Of a stretch of 64,000 nt of DNA, positions 63,656 through 64,000 are shown in pieces. The notes below the pieces were generated by a model. That model was not told the origin of the DNA. It was given only the letters and a program-made list of their open reading frames with translations, and did not search any database. The position numbers and the translations under genes are program-made. Source of the stretch: Streptomyces sp. NBC_01446 (GTDB lineage Bacteria; Actinomycetota; Actinomycetes; Streptomycetales; Streptomycetaceae); the NCBI RefSeq assembly GCF_026340095.1, contig NZ_JAPEPO010000002.1:558001-622000 (forward strand), in the 5' to 3' direction. The number at the start of each line of letters is the position of its first letter. The first letter of the stretch is position 1.

Positions 63656-64000
63656 ATGGCCACGCTGCTGCACATCGACTCGTCCGTGTTCCCCGGCGAG
63701 GCGTCCTCGTCCCGGTCGGTCACGGCCGCCTTCCGCAAGGTCTGGGAGGAGCAGCACCCGGAGGGCACGGTGGTCTACCGCGACCTCGCCGCCGCCCCCG
63801 TCCCGCACATCACCGCCGCCGCCTGGTCCGCCGGATACGCCGCTCCGTCCGAGCGCACCCCGGAGCAGTCCGCCGCGTTCGCCGCGCGCGTGAAGCTCAT
63901 CGAGGAGCTGGAGCAGGCGGACACGGTTCTGATCGGCGCCCCCATGTACAACTTCTCGATCCCGTCGACCCTGAAGGCATGGCTGGACAGCGTGCTTCTG
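63656..64000 (+). CDS. azoR: FMN-dependent NADH-azoreductase (partial, cut by the window end)
   Basis: The first 115 codons are present from the ATG at 63656, with TTGGAGAGAAC upstream. They read MATLLHIDSSVFPGEASSSR (the FMN phosphate-binding SSxxxxxSxSR pattern), then VVYRDLAAAPVPHITAAAWS and VLIGAPMYNFSIPSTLKAWL, the PMYNFxIPSxLKxWxD signature of AzoR. These enzymes reduce azo compounds and quinones with NADH. The gene continues beyond the window. Confidence 0.9.
   Translation, partial: MATLLHIDSSVFPGEASSSRSVTAAFRKVWEEQHPEGTVVYRDLAAAPVPHITAAAWSAGYAAPSERTPEQSAAFAARVKLIEELEQADTVLIGAPMYNFSIPSTLKAWLDSVLL

Overview
The window looks like a chromosomal piece of a Streptomyces (or a very close actinomycete). 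Base composition is very G+C-rich with strong third-position GC, GTG starts and ATGA/GTGA overlaps are common, and the gene set is typical of the genus: LacI-controlled glycoside hydrolases, a Cmx-type chloramphenicol exporter, DUF4265, DUF6131, DUF1206, and actinobacterial IS remnants. No rRNA, tRNA or CRISPR array was seen.

Layout. (1) 1-9.2 kb is a degraded accessory region. A ComB-like phosphatase, a methyltransferase and two GNAT acetyltransferases sit among remnants of IS21 (istB), IS701-like and ISL3 transposases, one IS605-type element with intact tnpB but dead tnpA, a lipoprotein, and a 5'-truncated TnpB copy. (2) 9.2-16.4 kb holds an alpha/beta hydrolase, an ABC exporter half-transporter, a DUF4265 remnant, a Cmx-type MFS exporter and a small secreted protein. 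(3) 16.4-38.2 kb is a large hemicellulose-utilisation locus. It contains two LacI regulators, a GH36-like galactosidase, a GH29-like secreted enzyme with a discoidin domain, a secreted GH10 xylanase, an acetyl-xylan esterase, an LplB/YtcP/LplA-type oligosaccharide importer, GH39, a DUF624 protein, GH42, and a convergent GH67-GH2 operon. (4) 38.3-42.5 kb holds a three-part mosaic ORF, a HAD phosphatase, small hypotheticals, and DUF6131 and DUF1206 proteins. (5) 42.5-50 kb is a LysR-controlled aromatic or ring-cleavage catabolic operon: FAH, cyclase family, FAD monooxygenase, ACMSD-like amidohydrolase, extradiol dioxygenase, second FAH, and a dead SDR. (6) 50-59.3 kb holds catalase, a PoxB-type TPP enzyme, an FMN-glutamate-synthase-like protein, a PRC-barrel protein, and a LacI-RpiB-MFS sugar module. 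(7) 59.6-64 kb holds a full TnpB element, sister of the truncated copy at 8 kb, then a lipoprotein, an NmrA-type reductase, a nitroreductase and the 5' part of an azoreductase.

How the genes work together. The central locus reads as a pathway for acetylated glucuronoxylan. Secreted GH10 cuts the backbone, and an ABC importer whose parts resemble the LplA/LplB/YtcP aldouronate system brings oligomers in. Cytoplasmic GH67, GH39 and the esterase then finish them, while the galactosidases and the GH29-like enzyme would deal with side chains. Repeated TCCGGA-based elements lie in front of xylanase, regulator and transporter, and GTGAGCGCTCAC-type palindromes lie between the first LacI gene and the GH36-like gene, so two LacI circuits are likely. 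The aromatic operon has a complete oxygenase, ring-cleavage and FAH set, but the substrate cannot be read from sequence.
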